NCBI GenBank assembly: GCA_002256685.1
Contig: NQJH01000095.1
Span: 1-14,665 of the forward strand
Direction: 5' to 3'
Source: Methylococcaceae bacterium NSP1-2
GTDB lineage: Bacteria > Pseudomonadota > Gammaproteobacteria > Methylococcales > Methylomonadaceae
DNA: 14,665 nt
The position numbers and the translations under genes were made by a program. The notes beneath the pieces were generated by a model. That model was not told the DNA's origin. It ran no database searches and saw only the letters and a list, made by a program, of their open reading frames with translations. Below, piece after piece: positions 13,652-14,665 of this stretch; positions within the stretch are counted from its first letter, which is position 1; every line of letters starts with the position of its first letter.

Positions 13652-14665
13652 ATGCGCACTCTGCTCTTATTATTGGTGGGTTTGACTTTTAGCGCAGCTA
13701 GCACGGCTGATAATCTATTGTCACTCTATCAACGCGCCTTGCTTGCATCACCTGAACTGAGCGGTAGCCAGTACGCGTTGGATATTGCCCGTGCGCAAGA
13801 AGATCAATCGTTTGGCAAATTATTACCGCAAGCGTCACTGAGGGGTAATTATTCTGTCAACCAACTAAAGTATGAGAGTCGAAATGCGAATGGATATCCG
13901 GGTCGAAGTGCAGGTCTTAACGTCCGACAACCGTTATTTGATTTACAAGCTTATTTACTGATGAAAAGTCAGCAATCACACACCGAACAAGGTGAAGAGA
14001 ACTTACTTGCCGCGCATCAACAATTGATTTCCGACCTCGTTGAGCGTTATGTGGATGCCTTAGAAGCGGCTGATAAAGCTGAGATTATCAGTGCAGAACT
14101 GAATTCTACTGAAAAACAACTGGATCGTGTTAAAGCCATGAATGAACGGCAAATGGCATTAGTGACTGATTTATTCGAACTACAAGCGCGGGTGGAAACG
14201 CTACGCACTAGCCTGATTGAAAGTAACAACGATGCTAATATTGCGTTAGAAAAATTACGCGAACTAACAGGTGATGTTGTCACTGGCATTCAGCCAGTAC
14301 GTTTAGATAGCACGCAACCGCCTCCCGACAGTAGCGTTGACACTTGGATACAACAAGCGAACAGTATTAATCCCGACTTAAATGCCCTCAAACACGCAGT
14401 TGAATCCGCCGATCAAAGTATTGACGCTTATCAAGCAGGACATCTGCCGCGTCTCGAATTACAAGCAGGGGCTAATTACGCAGATACTTCCTACAATAAT
14501 CAGCAATCGCCGCCCTACAACATTGGTACAGTCGCTGTTGAAGCCACGATACCAATTTACGAAGGTGGGATTACTTCTGCTCGAGTCAGAGAAGCCGAAG
14601 GTCGCAAAGGACTGAGTTCTAGTCAACTTGAACAAAAACTACGCGAAATTGAAAAAATAACCCGC
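13652..14665 (+). CDS. TolC/PrtF-type outer-membrane channel protein (partial, runs off the window)
   Basis: The outer-membrane exit duct of the type I system. 338 codons are visible without a stop, and the 3' end lies beyond the window; full-length relatives have about 430-480 residues, so roughly a quarter is missing. It starts with a Sec signal peptide (MRTLLLLLVGLTFSAAS, cleavage probably near STA/DN), then DNLLSLYQRALLASPELSGSQ, the standard TolC-family helix opening. VRQPLFDLQAY (about residues 91-101) matches the conserved first beta-strand region, and GHLPRLELQAGANY begins the second structural repeat near 266. GAGGA (13639-13643) lies 8 nt before the ATG and overlaps the end of the adaptor gene, consistent with one operon. 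Confidence 0.93.
   Translation, partial: MRTLLLLLVGLTFSAASTADNLLSLYQRALLASPELSGSQYALDIARAQEDQSFGKLLPQASLRGNYSVNQLKYESRNANGYPGRSAGLNVRQPLFDLQAYLLMKSQQSHTEQGEENLLAAHQQLISDLVERYVDALEAADKAEIISAELNSTEKQLDRVKAMNERQMALVTDLFELQARVETLRTSLIESNNDANIALEKLRELTGDVVTGIQPVRLDSTQPPPDSSVDTWIQQANSINPDLNALKHAVESADQSIDAYQAGHLPRLELQAGANYADTSYNNQQSPPYNIGTVAVEATIPIYEGGITSARVREAEGRKGLSSSQLEQKLREIEKITR

Noticed and set aside
14047..14615. Small open frames on both strands near the right edge (14047-14289 minus, 14382-14615 plus)
   Set aside because: The TolC-type gene is open in its own frame through the whole stretch; these are out-of-frame shadows.
1..14665. tRNA or rRNA genes
   Set aside because: I saw no tRNA-like T-loop/acceptor arrangement or rRNA-like sequence; a covariance search was not possible here.

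Overview
The window looks like a chromosomal segment of a gram-negative bacterium, most likely a moderately AT-rich gammaproteobacterium. It encodes an outer-membrane MltA lipoprotein, a TolC-type outer-membrane protein and a PrtD/HlyD-type type I secretion system. A Thiotrichales- or Methylococcales-like filamentous or surface-living organism would fit, but the genus is a guess.

Layout. (1) Positions 1-1097 are mostly non-coding and dense in palindromic repeats around one small YidB/DUF937-like gene (312-740). (2) An acyltransferase-3 membrane protein (1098-2171) sits alone between hairpin repeats. (3) A minus-strand housekeeping cluster reads gcvH, dgkA, a PfkB-family sugar/nucleoside kinase, mazG and mltA (6101 down to 2264). 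Its first four genes are separated by only 2-12 nt; mltA is set apart by a 120-nt leader with two tandem hairpins. (4) A divergent glutaredoxin gene (6204-6461) ends in an AT-rich hairpin terminator. (5) A plus-strand secretion locus runs from about 6538 to the right edge. It comprises a promoter, a convincing cyclic-di-GMP-I (GEMM) riboswitch at about 6664-6738, a large repetitive Calx-beta/FG-GAP/cadherin-like/RTX protein, two near-duplicate intrinsic terminators, and a PrtD-type ABC exporter, an HlyD-type adaptor and a TolC-type outer-membrane channel. The channel gene runs off the window.

How the genes work together. The riboswitch, the calcium-binding surface-protein architecture and the adjacent exporter suggest one system: intracellular c-di-GMP, the usual biofilm signal, sets expression of a secreted or cell-surface adhesin that leaves through the exporter encoded just downstream. 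The large protein has no N-terminal signal peptide but has RTX nonapeptides and a C-terminal tail, as expected of a type I substrate.

The most notable anomaly is that the large gene is broken. About 61 nt are missing at an FG-GAP repeat junction near 7317-7324, so the frame shifts and the first reading frame stops at 7454. A second, in-frame contraction of 48 nt is visible near 7766. Filling the 61 nt would restore one protein of about 1236 residues. This could be real repeat-mediated variation or an assembly collapse of the repeats.
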